Assembly (NCBI RefSeq): GCF_003591515.1
Contig: NZ_QZCG01000019.1
Span: 1-64,000, forward strand
Direction: 5' to 3'
Source of the DNA: Paracoccus onubensis
GTDB lineage: Bacteria; Pseudomonadota; Alphaproteobacteria; Rhodobacterales; Rhodobacteraceae
DNA length: 64,000 nucleotides
Shown piece by piece: positions 9,022 through 17,826 of this stretch (positions are counted from its first letter, which is position 1; every line of letters starts with the position of its first letter). Below the pieces are notes generated by a model that saw nothing but the letters and a program-made list of their open reading frames with translations, was not told the DNA's origin and did not search any database. The translations under genes were made by a program, and so were the position numbers.

Positions 9022-9881
9022 TCCGCAAAATCATCACCACGGCAGCCCTGATTGTCGGGCTTGCCTTGCCCGCCATGGCCGATCCGCTGGCCAAGGATGT
9101 GTTCGGCCAGTTCCGAAGCGCATCGCAAGGCGCGGCGGTCTCGATCGGCTATTATTCCCAGGGCTGCGGCCAGGGTTTTCAGCAATTGCCCGAAACCGGG
9201 CCAAGCTGGCAGGCCATGCGCCTGTCACGCAACCGCAACTGGGGCCACCCCGAGCTGGTCAGCTTTCTGGTCGGGCTGTCGCAGGCGGCGCAACAGGCCG
9301 GTTGGCGCGGGCTGTATATCGGCGATATGAGTCAGCCGCGCGGCGGGCCAATGGTGTCCGGCCATGCCAGCCACCAGATGGGCCTTGATGCCGATATCTG
9401 GATGTTGCCGCCCCAATCGCTGAGCCTGACACCCTCGCAACGGGAAAGCATCTCTTCGGTTTCCGTGGTTGCAGGCGGCGGCACGCAATTGTCGCAATAC
9501 TGGAACCCCGGCCATATGGCGATCATGCGCGCGGCGGCACGTGATCCCCGTGTCGAACGGATTTTCACCGATCCCGTCGCCAAGGTCGCGATGTGTCAGA
9601 TGGAGACCGGCAACCGCAGCTGGCTGCGCAAGGTCCGTCCGCTGAACGGTCACGATTATCACTTCCATGTCCGGCTGACCTGCCCCAAGGGCTCGATCTG
9701 CCGCACTCAGGATCCGCCGCCTTCGGGCGATGGCTGCGAAGAAGCTCGGGAATGGATCAGGAACCGGATTGATCCAAGCAGGGTGAAACCCGTTCCTCCC
9801 GATCCGAACTATCGCCATCCCCGCAGCTACAGGATGAGCGAGATGCCCAGCCAATGCCAGACTGTCGCCGCCGCACCCTGA
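9018..9881 (+). CDS. mepA: MepA, penicillin-insensitive murein endopeptidase
   Basis: This 287-residue exported LAS-family metallopeptidase cleaves the D-Ala-meso-DAP cross-links of peptidoglycan. A signal peptide is visible (about 1-22). Zinc-binding motifs are SGHASHQMGLDAD in the middle and GHDYHFHVRL later, matching the His and Asp ligands of MepA. Several paired cysteines fit a disulfide-stabilised periplasmic protein. The GTG start at 9018 overlaps the preceding MFS stop, and GGAGAGGG lies upstream. Length is close to E. coli MepA. Confidence 0.95.
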   Translation: MIRKIITTAALIVGLALPAMADPLAKDVFGQFRSASQGAAVSIGYYSQGCGQGFQQLPETGPSWQAMRLSRNRNWGHPELVSFLVGLSQAAQQAGWRGLYIGDMSQPRGGPMVSGHASHQMGLDADIWMLPPQSLSLTPSQRESISSVSVVAGGGTQLSQYWNPGHMAIMRAAARDPRVERIFTDPVAKVAMCQMETGNRSWLRKVRPLNGHDYHFHVRLTCPKGSICRTQDPPPSGDGCEEAREWIRNRIDPSRVKPVPPDPNYRHPRSYRMSEMPSQCQTVAAAP

Positions 9882-10750
9882 TCGCGGCTCTTACCATGGC
9901 ATTCATCACGGCCGGCGGTTCCGCGTCGGCCGTGACTCTGGACTATATCGGCACATATGTCTGGGATGACAACGATCCCCGCTTCGGAGGATTTTCCGGA
10001 ATCGAAATCACCGAGGACGGCCGTCGTTTCCATGTTCTCTCGGACCGTACAAACCTGTTCTGGGGCAATATCGAGCGTGACGTCGCGGGCCGGATCAGGC
10101 ATATGAGCATCTCGGGACGCGCGCATCTGAAAGGCAGCGACGGCGAGCCCCTCGCCGGTGGCTATCTGGGTGACAGCGAAGGGCTGGCCATCGACGACGA
10201 GGGGCAGATATGGGTCAGCTTCGAGGGGCTGAACCGTGTGGTTCTGCATACCAATCCCGACGCCCCCGGACAGCCTCTTCCCCGCCCGCCGGCAATGCCC
10301 GAAGGTAATTCCAACGCGGGCCTCGAATCCCTTGCAATCGACGCGGACGGTGCATTGTTCACCATACCCGAAAGATCGACCGGACCGGATCGGCCATTCC
10401 CGGTCCTGCGTTTCAAGGACGGAGAATGGGATCAGCCCTTCACCATCCGGCGCGAAGGACGCTGGCTGCCGGTCGGATCGGATTTCGGACCGGATGGCTG
10501 GTTCTATCTGCTGGAACGCAGCTTTCAGGGGGTGCTTGGTTTCTCTTCCCGCGTCAGCCGTTTCCGCTTTGACGATACGGGCGTCACGGAAGAGCAGAGG
10601 CTGTTGGAAACCAGCGCCTTGCAATATGACAATCTCGAAGGTCTGTCGGTCTGGCATGACGGTCAGGGGATCCGGCTGACGATGATCTCGGACGACAATT
10701 TCCTGTTCGTCCAGCGCACCGAACTGGTCGAGTACCGGCTGCGGGAATGA
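9854..10750 (+). CDS. Secreted esterase-like protein of the phytase-like family
   Basis: This 298-residue protein has a signal peptide (about 1-26). Its beta-propeller-like repeats are typical of the 'esterase-like activity of phytase' family: FGGFSGIEI near the start, then DSEGLAIDDEG, NAGLESLAID and DNLEGLSVW spaced through the chain. Acidic residues in these repeats probably bind metal. The substrate is unknown; a phosphoester is plausible by family. Its start overlaps the end of mepA by 28 bases, so it belongs to the same operon. Confidence 0.85.
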   Translation: MPDCRRRTLIAALTMAFITAGGSASAVTLDYIGTYVWDDNDPRFGGFSGIEITEDGRRFHVLSDRTNLFWGNIERDVAGRIRHMSISGRAHLKGSDGEPLAGGYLGDSEGLAIDDEGQIWVSFEGLNRVVLHTNPDAPGQPLPRPPAMPEGNSNAGLESLAIDADGALFTIPERSTGPDRPFPVLRFKDGEWDQPFTIRREGRWLPVGSDFGPDGWFYLLERSFQGVLGFSSRVSRFRFDDTGVTEEQRLLETSALQYDNLEGLSVWHDGQGIRLTMISDDNFLFVQRTELVEYRLRE

Positions 10751-10760
10751 TCCTTTTCCG

Positions 10761-10789
10761 TTGACAGCGGCACGGACCAGGCGTATGCG
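10761..10789 (+). promoter_or_regulatory. Sigma70-type promoter for the YhhQ-like gene
   Basis: TTGACA at 10761-10766 and TATGCG at 10784-10789 are separated by exactly 17 bases. This starts ten bases after the phytase-like stop and would give a leader of about 50 bases before the ATG at 10848. I saw no recognisable preQ1 riboswitch in that leader. Confidence 0.55.
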
Positions 10790-10847
10790 CCCTCTGCCCT
10801 GTCACCGGGCCGAGTTGTTCCGCTACCTTGTAAAACGGAAATTCATA

Positions 10848-11450
10848 ATGAACCGCTTTCTGCCCGGCATCCTTGCCATGGCCGCCATCGTCGTGGCCTC
10901 GAATATCCTCGTGCAGTTTCCGATCGGAAACTGGCTGACATGGGGCGCGCTTTCCTATCCTTTCGCCTTTTTGGTGACCGATGTGATGAATCGGGTCTAT
11001 GGCGCCGCCGCCGCGAGGCGCGTCGTTCTGGCCGGTTTTGCGGTCGGTGTGATCTGTTCCCTGATCGCCGCCGGGCTGGACAAGACGACACTGCGCATCG
11101 CCATCGGATCGGGCTCGGCCTTTCTTTGCGCGCAAATGCTGGATGTCGCGGTATTCGATGCGCTGCGCAACCGCCGCTGGTGGGTGGCCCCGCTTGGCTC
11201 CACCCTCGTCGGATCGGCGGTCGATACCTCGCTGTTCTTCTTCATCGCCTTCGCAGCCACCCTGCCCGCCGATGGCAATACCGGCTGGGCGAACGAAATG
11301 GTGCCGCTGCTTGGCACCGGGGCGGTCTTGCCGCTTTGGGTTTCGCTGGGAATGGCAGACTGGCTGATGAAAATCGGGCTGGCAATACTTGCCCTAGTAC
11401 CGTTCCGTATCATCATCCGCAATTTCTTGCGTGTTTACCAAGAAAACTGA
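10848..11450 (+). CDS. YhhQ-like queuosine precursor transporter
   Basis: This 200-residue membrane protein of the VUT-1/COG1738 family imports queuosine precursors (preQ0/preQ1 or queuine) for tRNA modification. About six hydrophobic segments are present. The motif SYPFAFLVTDVMNRVYG near 30-46 is typical of the family, as is an internal SAVDTSLFFFIAF segment. The start was set at the ATG that begins the first membrane segment, with a candidate promoter 60 bases upstream. I infer the substrate from the family, not from neighbours. Confidence 0.88.
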   Translation: MNRFLPGILAMAAIVVASNILVQFPIGNWLTWGALSYPFAFLVTDVMNRVYGAAAARRVVLAGFAVGVICSLIAAGLDKTTLRIAIGSGSAFLCAQMLDVAVFDALRNRRWWVAPLGSTLVGSAVDTSLFFFIAFAATLPADGNTGWANEMVPLLGTGAVLPLWVSLGMADWLMKIGLAILALVPFRIIIRNFLRVYQEN

Positions 11451-11515
11451 TTGACAGATTCGATATCTGTGGCACCCTTCTAAGTAACGGCAACTTATTG
11501 AAAGGAGGTGGTCCA

Positions 11516-11572
11516 GTGTCGAGAGTGATATTGGAGAACGGTGGCGGAACAGTCAGGGGGGCCGTGGCCTAA
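11516..11572 (+). CDS. 18-residue small ORF inside the structured RNA
   Basis: A GTG start at 11516 follows an excellent Shine-Dalgarno (AAAGGAGG at 11501-11508, seven bases before the start). The ORF ends in TAA at 11570-11572 after 18 residues, with the composition of a soluble Gly/Val-rich peptide. It could be a leader peptide or the product of a dual-function RNA. The SD is predicted to pair with a distal element, so translation may be conditional. No known peptide is recognised. Confidence 0.45.
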   Translation: MSRVILENGGGTVRGAVA

Positions 11573-11651
11573 AGGCAATCCTTCGGGTCGTAAACCCTGA
11601 TTGGGACCGGGCGGATTTCCATCCCTAACCGGACCATCTCCGTGGAACTCG

Positions 11652-11686
11652 CGGGCCGTCTGATCTGGGCGGCCCGTTCCATTTTT
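11652..11686 (+). terminator. Intrinsic terminator of the candidate RNA
   Basis: A perfect 7-bp stem CGGGCCG (11652-11658) and CGGCCCG (11670-11676) is followed by TTCCATTTTT. It lies 20 bases before the convergent end of hmuV and may also stop the upstream transporter transcript. Confidence 0.75.
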
Positions 11687-11709
11687 CCGGATTTATACCG
11701 GCGGCGATC

Positions 11710-12510
11710 TCATACGCGTTCGGCCATCCCCACAGCGACGGCTTGCGGCAATATCCAGACACCGCCCGGCGGCGTATGATTCACCCGCAACCGGCAGCCG
11801 TAAGCGGTTGAAAGCAGGTTATCCGTCAGCACTTCGGCGGGCGGGCCCTCGGCCAAAGAGCGGCCATCCCGCATCAGCAGGACATGATCGGCAAACATCG
11901 CGGTCAGGTTCAGATCGTGCATCACCGCAACGACTCCACCGCCCTGCCGGGCGTAATCCGCAGCAAGTTCCATGACGCTGATCTGATGGGCGATATCCAG
12001 ACTGCTGACGGGTTCATCCAGAAACAGCCAGCATGGGCCGCCGCGCCCGACCGGGTGCCAGACCTGCACCAGAACCCGGGCAAGCTGTACTCGTTGTTGC
12101 TCTCCGCCCGACAATTCCTGATAAAGCCGCCCTCCGTAACCCGGCAGGCCGACCTTCGCCAATGCCGCCTCGATCAGCCGGTCACGCCCGGAATCCACCT
12201 GCGCGGTCAGCCCGATGCGAATGATTTCCGCCGCGGTAAAGGGAAAGCTCAGCACCGTATGCTGTGGCAGGACCGCCCGGGTCGTGGCCAGCACCTCTGG
12301 CCGCAATCCGGCGATATCACGGCCATTCAGGGTAATGCTGCCGGAATCGGGCAGATATTCCCGCGTCAACGCCCGCAGTAACGAGGTCTTGCCCGAACCG
12401 TTCGGCCCGATGATCGCCGTCAGCCTGCCCGCCTGCGCGGTCAGGTCAAGCCCGTGCAGGATCTGGCTGCGGCCCAGTTTCAGCCGAATATCCCGCGCGA
12501 TCAGGCTCAT
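11710..12510 (-). CDS. hmuV: HmuV, heme ABC transporter ATP-binding protein
   Basis: This 266-residue ATPase energises heme import through HmuU. Walker A GPNGSGKT is at 35-42, the ABC signature LSGGEQQR near 137, Walker B WLFLDEPVSSLD follows, and the switch His lies in VAVMHDLNL. The start at 12510 overlaps the hmuU stop by four bases (ATGA). It is the last gene of hmuSTUV. The family and neighbours make heme the most likely substrate. Confidence 0.96.
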   Translation of the reverse strand: MSLIARDIRLKLGRSQILHGLDLTAQAGRLTAIIGPNGSGKTSLLRALTREYLPDSGSITLNGRDIAGLRPEVLATTRAVLPQHTVLSFPFTAAEIIRIGLTAQVDSGRDRLIEAALAKVGLPGYGGRLYQELSGGEQQRVQLARVLVQVWHPVGRGGPCWLFLDEPVSSLDIAHQISVMELAADYARQGGGVVAVMHDLNLTAMFADHVLLMRDGRSLAEGPPAEVLTDNLLSTAYGCRLRVNHTPPGGVWILPQAVAVGMAERV

Positions 12511-13577
12511 GCGTCCAGAACCCGGCGGTTGGACAGCAGCACCCAGAGGAAGAACGGACCGCCAATCAAGGCGGTGATGATCCCGATAGGCAGTTCGGCA
12601 GGCGCAACGATGGTCCGGCTGACCATATCCGCCGCCAGCAGCGTCGATGCGCCCAGAAGCGCGCTGTTGACCAGCAGCCATCGATGATCCGGCCCCGAGA
12701 TCAGGCGCAGCAGATGCGGCACGACGATGCCCACGAAACCGATCGCCCCGGCAATCGCAACCGATGCGCCGGTCGCGGCGGCGGTGATCAGGATGGCGGC
12801 GGTCTTGACCCGCTGCACATGCAATCCGACATGCGCCGCTGCCGCCTCGCCCAGCGCAAGCCCGTTCAGCCCTCTTGCCAGAAGCGGCGACAATGCCAGG
12901 GCAAGCGCGATGACAGGCCCGGCGACGGCGATCTTGGTCCAGCTTGCCCCGGCAAGCGAGCCAAGGCTCCAGAATGTAAGGTCGCGCAGTTGCTGATCGT
13001 CGGCGCGATAGATGATCAGCCCGCTGAGGGCGGCGATCATTGCCGACATGGCAATCCCGGCAAGAAGCATCGTCGCGACCGAAGTGCGCCCCTGCCGGGT
13101 TGCGATACCGTAAAGCGTGAACATCGCCACCCAGCTTCCGGCGAAGGCGGCGATGGGCACAAGATGCCAGCCGGTCAGGACGGCAATGGCCGGCGGCAGA
13201 GCGCCGCCCAGCACGATGGCCGATATCGCGCCAAGCGACGCGCCGGCACTGACCCCCAGCAATCCCGGATCGGCCAGCGGGTTGCGGAACAGCCCCTGCA
13301 TCATCGCCCCGGACACCGCCAAGGCCGCGCCCACCAGCAAACCGGTCAACAGTCGCGGCAGGCGAATGCTGTACATGATGATCCGGTCAACCTGTGCCGG
13401 TTCGCGCCCGGCCAGCCAGTCCAGCAACATCTGCGTGGCCGAAACGCCAGACGCGCCATGCCCCAGCGACAATAACGACATGACGACCAGCAACAGGAAC
13501 AGCAGGGCTGCAAGACGCCGCCCGATATGGCTGCGATCACCGGCCAGCCTGACCCGTGTCGCCTCAAGCATGGCCAT
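12507..13577 (-). CDS. hmuU: HmuU, heme ABC transporter permease
   Basis: This 356-residue FecCD-type permease has about nine to ten membrane segments. Typical motifs are RLPRLLTGLLVGAALAVSGA, NPLADPGLLGVSAGASLG and the C-terminal GFVGIVVPHLLRL that contacts the ATPase. It carries heme from periplasmic HmuT into the cytoplasm. The ATG at 13577 was chosen because GGAG sits seven bases upstream; it overlaps the hmuT stop as TGATG. A GTG at 13580 and an ATG at 13571 are alternatives. Confidence 0.96.
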   Translation of the reverse strand: MAMLEATRVRLAGDRSHIGRRLAALLFLLLVVMSLLSLGHGASGVSATQMLLDWLAGREPAQVDRIIMYSIRLPRLLTGLLVGAALAVSGAMMQGLFRNPLADPGLLGVSAGASLGAISAIVLGGALPPAIAVLTGWHLVPIAAFAGSWVAMFTLYGIATRQGRTSVATMLLAGIAMSAMIAALSGLIIYRADDQQLRDLTFWSLGSLAGASWTKIAVAGPVIALALALSPLLARGLNGLALGEAAAAHVGLHVQRVKTAAILITAAATGASVAIAGAIGFVGIVVPHLLRLISGPDHRWLLVNSALLGASTLLAADMVSRTIVAPAELPIGIITALIGGPFFLWVLLSNRRVLDA

Positions 13578-14437
13578 CACCCGTCTCCGTAGATCGCTTC
13601 ATGCAGATCCAGTGCGGCATCTACGGCGCGTGGGCCGAAACCAAGAAGATACAATCCGTTCATGCGGATAACCGCGCCATTCCTGACCGCCGGAGTCTCG
13701 GCAAGCGCAGGCAATGATTGAAGCGTCTCTGCTGCGGCGCCATGCCCGTCCTCGCCATCGCCGCGATCCATCATCAGGATCACATCCGGCGCGGCGGCGG
13801 TGATCGCCTCGTCCGACAGGGGTTTATAGCCTTCGAAACCCTGCATCGCATTGCGCGCTCCGGCAAGCTCCATGATCGCCTCGGCCTCGGTTCCCTGACC
13901 CGAGGCCATGACCCGTCCGCCCTGCAGGGACAGAATGAACAGTACCGATCTGGTCTCGGACAGATCCTGCGTCTTCTCGGCCAGCCTGCTGAAATCGGCC
14001 TGCAATTCTTCAACCGGTCCCGCTGCGGCGTCCGGCACGCCCAATGCCTCGGCCACGGCCTCGATCTTCGCTGTCAGCCCTTCGGCGTCGGTGCCCGATG
14101 GAATGGTCACAAAGGGCACCTCGGCCTCTTTCAGCAAGTCGATCGTCTCGGGCGGACCCGCGCCTTCCTCGGACAGGATCAGATCGGGGCCGGCCGAAAG
14201 CACACCTTCGGGTGACAAGGCCCGCATGTAACCGACATCCGGCAATTCCTGCGCCTCGGCGGGATAGGTCGAGGTCGAATCCCGCGCGATCAGCCGGTCC
14301 TGCTGGCCCAGAGCATAAACGATCTCGGTCACCGATCCGCCGATGGCCAGCACTTTCCCCGCATCGGGATAGGATTCCGCCGCAACCGCGGCAGAAAGCC
14401 CGGCCCAGACGACACTCGCCGCGATCAGCCCTCTCAT
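13577..14437 (-). CDS. hmuT: HmuT, periplasmic heme-binding protein
   Basis: This 286-residue substrate-binding protein of the BtuF/HmuT class has a signal peptide (about 1-20). The mature part begins with VLAIGGSVTEIVYALG, and ARDSTSTYPAEA contains the conserved Tyr that usually ligates heme iron in HmuT proteins. A long helix region connects the two lobes. The gene overlaps hmuS by four bases and hmuU by one, so all three are translationally coupled. Confidence 0.95.
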   Translation of the reverse strand: MRGLIAASVVWAGLSAAVAAESYPDAGKVLAIGGSVTEIVYALGQQDRLIARDSTSTYPAEAQELPDVGYMRALSPEGVLSAGPDLILSEEGAGPPETIDLLKEAEVPFVTIPSGTDAEGLTAKIEAVAEALGVPDAAAGPVEELQADFSRLAEKTQDLSETRSVLFILSLQGGRVMASGQGTEAEAIMELAGARNAMQGFEGYKPLSDEAITAAAPDVILMMDRGDGEDGHGAAAETLQSLPALAETPAVRNGAVIRMNGLYLLGFGPRAVDAALDLHEAIYGDG

Positions 14438-15468
14438 GCGTCATCCCCGGCAGGCAAAGCTTCGACCAGCCGTTTCCAGCCCTCGGCATCGCCACCCTTT
14501 TCCGGGCGCATTCCGAAACATTGGAAGATCAGATCGCCGTTTTCGTCGAATGCCTCAACCGAGATCGCAGGGCCGCGTTTCGTCGGCTTATCCACAAGCC
14601 AGACCTCGGCCACATGATCGCCGCGCAAATGCAGGTTGAACCGCGCATCCATCACATTGAGCCACGGTCCCATCGGCTTCAGGTTCTGAAACGGGCCCGA
14701 ATGGATTTCGATGCAGCCCGCATTGCCGACGAAGAACATGACCTGCTGCCCCTCTGCCTGAACCCGCTCCAACAGCGTGGGGACGGCATCGATGGCAAGC
14801 TGCCGCGCAAGCGGAGCGCCGGCGACGCGATAAGCGCCAAGCCGATTCATCTTCAGGCGGCGCGTCAATGTGTTGAATTGATGGGTGTCGGTCATTCGCA
14901 CCCATTCGCTGCGCAATGTTTCGGCCTTGTCTTCCGCGATCCGGGCGCCTTCGGGCGCGGCGCGGCCGGCGAATTCCGAAAGTGTCGTCTGATCCGGCAG
15001 CGCAAGCTCGCGCTTCAACGCCTCCCATGCCGCCTGATCAGAGGTGTCGCGCAGATGAACCTTGTGGATCGCATCGCCCGCCGCGTCGAAAACCTGAACG
15101 GAACGGCGCGTGCCCTCGGCGATTACCGTCTCGACGACATAGGCATGGACCCAATGCCGGGGGAACATGCGCATGTCGATCTCGGGATCCACGGTCATCG
15201 CCGCATGATCGCCGTCATGAAAATCATTATAGGTGCCGATCTTCTCGATCACGCAGGAACGGTTGCGCGTCAGGGCCATGACCTCGCCCAGACGCTGCAC
15301 CGCCGGGATCAGCCTTGACAGCGCCGGATCGATCCGGATCACGCCAAACCCAAGATCGGCCTCAACCAAGGCAGCCTCGGGCAGGCCAAGCTCTTGTGCA
15401 AGGTCATAGGGGCGCGATTTGGTCTCGCGCTTCAATTCCCGTAGCCGGGCGGGGGTCAGATCATTCAT
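14434..15468 (-). CDS. hmuS: HmuS, cytoplasmic heme-degrading or heme-trafficking protein
   Basis: This 344-residue HemS/ChuX-class protein contains the two homologous halves typical of the family, each with an NDFHDGDH- or IHSGPFQN-type segment. HmuS proteins receive imported heme and release or pass on the iron. The ATG at 15468 (MNDLTPARLREL) is the usual family start and has AGAGG upstream. The first gene of hmuSTUV, it is transcribed divergently from hmuR over a 140-base region. Confidence 0.94.
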   Translation of the reverse strand: MNDLTPARLRELKRETKSRPYDLAQELGLPEAALVEADLGFGVIRIDPALSRLIPAVQRLGEVMALTRNRSCVIEKIGTYNDFHDGDHAAMTVDPEIDMRMFPRHWVHAYVVETVIAEGTRRSVQVFDAAGDAIHKVHLRDTSDQAAWEALKRELALPDQTTLSEFAGRAAPEGARIAEDKAETLRSEWVRMTDTHQFNTLTRRLKMNRLGAYRVAGAPLARQLAIDAVPTLLERVQAEGQQVMFFVGNAGCIEIHSGPFQNLKPMGPWLNVMDARFNLHLRGDHVAEVWLVDKPTKRGPAISVEAFDENGDLIFQCFGMRPEKGGDAEGWKRLVEALPAGDDA

Positions 15469-15608
15469 TTGTGCCTCTTGTGCAGCAGGTCCGGTCGGGT
15501 CACACAACGGCCACTCATTATACTTGACTTCTTTAGTCGGAAAATTTAGCGGAAGCAAGACGCCAGCACCCGCCAGCCCGATAACGAACGCTTGCGAGGG
15601 AACTGGCC
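15469..15608. promoter_or_regulatory. Divergent hmuS/hmuR control region
   Basis: The minus strand carries TATAAT (15522 down to 15517) facing hmuS. The plus strand carries TTGACT (15524-15529) facing hmuR, so the two promoters nearly abut. A dyad GACT-TCTTT-AGTC (15526-15538) overlaps the hmuR -35 and would suit an iron-responsive repressor such as Irr, RirA or Fur. It does not match a textbook box exactly. Confidence 0.45.
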
Positions 15609-17657
15609 ATGCCAAGACATATCACCGCTGTTGCTCTGCTGCTTGGAACGACTTCTATCGCCCTTGGGCAGGACGCCGGTGAAGGACTGACGCTGGACCC
15701 GATCATCCTTCGCGCCGGCACCGAAAAAGTCGCCTCATCCGTGCCGCAATCGGTCAGCGTCATCGAGGCCGAGGAGCTAAACGAGATCGCGGCCGGAAAT
15801 ATCGGCGATGTGCTTGCGCAGGTGCCCGGCGTTGCGGGGGTCGGATCTTCCAGCTTCTTCGGTCAGGGTTTCAACATCCGGGGCTTCGGATCTGATGAGG
15901 CGGCGGCGGGCGAAGCCGGGATCATCCAGCTTATCGATGGCGAAAAGAAATATTACCAAAGCTATCGTCAGGGCTCATTTTTCGCGGAACCGGAATTCAT
16001 CGGCAGGGTCGAAGTTCTGCGCGGTCCCAGCGCGGCCACGCTTTACGGTGTCGGCGCTTTAGGCGGTGTCATCGCCGTGGAAACGATCGATGCCAGCGAT
16101 ATCATCCCGGAAGGCCAGAACAGCGGCGGCCGGGTCAAGCTGGGCTATTCGTCCAATCCCGATTCCGTTGTGGGCAGCGTCATGTGGGGCTGGCGGCCCG
16201 CGCAGGATTTCGAAGCCCTCGCCGCCTTCGCCTATCGCACGATCGGGGAAACCGAGGATGCGGATGGCAACCGGCTGGTGCGGTCGAACTCGGACACGCC
16301 AAATATGCTCCTGAAAGCCCGCAAGACATTCGGAGATCAGTATATCGAGGCATCCTATCTGCATCTGGAGGCCGAGGGCGATGATCAGGATTTCAACCAG
16401 CTTGAGGGCTCACAGGTCGGACTGTTTCCCGGCTTCCCCGGCTGGGGCGTGGGCGATATCCTGACCCGCGACCAGACAGCAAGGCTGGAATGGGGCTGGA
16501 ACCCCCAGGACAACCGGCTGATCGACGCCACGGTGACATTGTCATACACCAACACCATCAAGGACGTTCAACAAGGTGACAAGCCGGACGAGCCGATCAT
16601 CGACAGCCTGCTGGGCCGGCGCGATTATGCCCTGGCCAAGCTGAAGGCGCAGAATGTCATGGATCTGTCGGGCGCCGGCTACAGCCATTACCTGACCATC
16701 GGCGCCGAGACTTACAAGCAAGACCGTTCAAGTTCCGGCTATTCGGCATCTCATCCCGAGGGTTATACCCGCTCGCAATCGGTATTCGCGTGGTCCGAAC
16801 TTGAATGGAACCGGCTCACGATCAATACCGGCCTGAGATACGAGCGGCAGAAGACCGAGCCGAAAGACAGCGCCATGCTTGAAGACAAACTGGGCGACGG
16901 CAAGCTGAACGCGGAGGCGCTGGAACCGCAAATCGGCCTCATGTACCGGTTGACCGACAATTGGTCCGTTTTCGGATCTGCCGCGCTGGTGAACAGGGTT
17001 CCGACCGTGGACGAGCTTTACGACAGCCATATGGGCGGAGCGCCCTCGCCCAATCTCAAGGAAGAGAAGGGCAAGAATATCGAGATCGGGGTCAGTTACC
17101 GCGCAGGCGACCTGTTCGCGGCGGGTGACGAGGCGGCGATGAAACTGACCCTGTTCCGCAACCATATCGACGACATGATCGTGCGCACCGGCCTGCCCGC
17201 GCCGACACCGGCCTATGAAAATATCGATCGCGCCTATCTTCGCGGCGGCGAACTCGAGGCAAGCTATCGCTCGGGGCCATGGAACATTGGCGCGGCGATA
17301 TCCGTCGTCAACGGCCGGAATCAGGATGGTGAAGACCTGAACACCCTTCCCAACAACCGACTGGTGCTGTCCGCCTCATGGCAGGCGACATCAAGCTGGA
17401 AATTCGGGATGCGCAGCACCCTTGCCGCCTCGCGCGACAAACCGGTGAGCGCGACCAATCCCGCAGGCGAGGATCGCGCAGGTTTCGGCACACATGACAT
17501 TTATGCGATCTGGACTCCCGATCAGGGCGCCTTGCAAGGGGTAGAGGTCAATTTCGGCATCGATAACGTGACCAACAAGGATTACACGCCCGCAACCTAT
17601 CTTCTGGGACCGGCGGCCGGGCGGAATTTCAAGATCTCGCTCAGCAGGACATTCTGA
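15609..17657 (+). CDS. hmuR: HmuR, TonB-dependent outer-membrane heme receptor
   Basis: This 682-residue protein has a signal peptide (about 1-20), a TonB-box-like segment near LDPIILRAG, and a plug domain with VEVLRGPSAATLYGVGALGG. A beta-barrel ending in an aromatic Phe follows, as expected for outer-membrane assembly. SPNLKEEKG near 478 resembles the NPNL box of heme receptors. It imports heme using energy from TonB-ExbBD. Divergent hmuSTUV supplies the inner-membrane and cytosolic steps, which is what fixes heme as the likely substrate. Confidence 0.94.
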   Translation: MPRHITAVALLLGTTSIALGQDAGEGLTLDPIILRAGTEKVASSVPQSVSVIEAEELNEIAAGNIGDVLAQVPGVAGVGSSSFFGQGFNIRGFGSDEAAAGEAGIIQLIDGEKKYYQSYRQGSFFAEPEFIGRVEVLRGPSAATLYGVGALGGVIAVETIDASDIIPEGQNSGGRVKLGYSSNPDSVVGSVMWGWRPAQDFEALAAFAYRTIGETEDADGNRLVRSNSDTPNMLLKARKTFGDQYIEASYLHLEAEGDDQDFNQLEGSQVGLFPGFPGWGVGDILTRDQTARLEWGWNPQDNRLIDATVTLSYTNTIKDVQQGDKPDEPIIDSLLGRRDYALAKLKAQNVMDLSGAGYSHYLTIGAETYKQDRSSSGYSASHPEGYTRSQSVFAWSELEWNRLTINTGLRYERQKTEPKDSAMLEDKLGDGKLNAEALEPQIGLMYRLTDNWSVFGSAALVNRVPTVDELYDSHMGGAPSPNLKEEKGKNIEIGVSYRAGDLFAAGDEAAMKLTLFRNHIDDMIVRTGLPAPTPAYENIDRAYLRGGELEASYRSGPWNIGAAISVVNGRNQDGEDLNTLPNNRLVLSASWQATSSWKFGMRSTLAASRDKPVSATNPAGEDRAGFGTHDIYAIWTPDQGALQGVEVNFGIDNVTNKDYTPATYLLGPAAGRNFKISLSRTF

Positions 17658-17707
17658 TCCCTGTCCCCGGAGGCGCGACCCGTCGCCGGCAGGTCTCTCG
17701 AACCAGC

Positions 17708-17757
17708 GGCGCGACCCGTCAGCGCCCCCCCAAAAGGTATTTGGACAAAGAAGAAGG
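17708..17757 (+). repeat. GC-hairpin repeat, copy A (partial)
   Basis: A GGCGC/GCGCC stem (17708-17712, 17722-17726) is followed by a C-run and the core AGGTATTTGGACAAAGAAGAAG (17735-17756). The same core occurs reversed at 21.76, 36.71 and (diverged) 51.23 kb. Here it lies downstream of hmuR, in hmuR orientation, between convergent genes. The 13-mer GGCGCGACCCGTC also occurs twice (17672, 17708). Confidence 0.7.
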
Positions 17758-17826
17758 GTGCCGGGCAGGACGGGTGAGGCGCGGATATTCCGGCAATGAG
17801 AGACCGGTGGCTGACGGGGGCGGGCC

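Larger units (their letters stand above)
11451..11690 (+). ncRNA. Candidate structured RNA with sequestered ribosome-binding site
   Basis: A TTGACA box (11451-11456) overlaps a small dyad (CAGAT 11455-11459 with ATCTG 11465-11469); no clear -10 is visible. A strong SD (11504-11508) precedes an 18-codon ORF. The 11 bases 11504-11514 can pair with 11631-11641 (ten Watson-Crick pairs and one G-U), hiding the SD. Inside this closing helix lie two hairpins: 11576-11603 (CAATC/GATTG and GGGT/ACCC) and 11610-11630 (GGAT/ATCC, CCGG/CCGG). An intrinsic terminator ends it. I do not recognise it as a named RNA. Confidence 0.6.

Noticed and set aside
10790..10847. preQ1 riboswitch before the YhhQ-like gene
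   Set aside because: The leader is only about 50 bases and lacks the conserved preQ1-I pseudoknot segments; no other class could be matched by eye.
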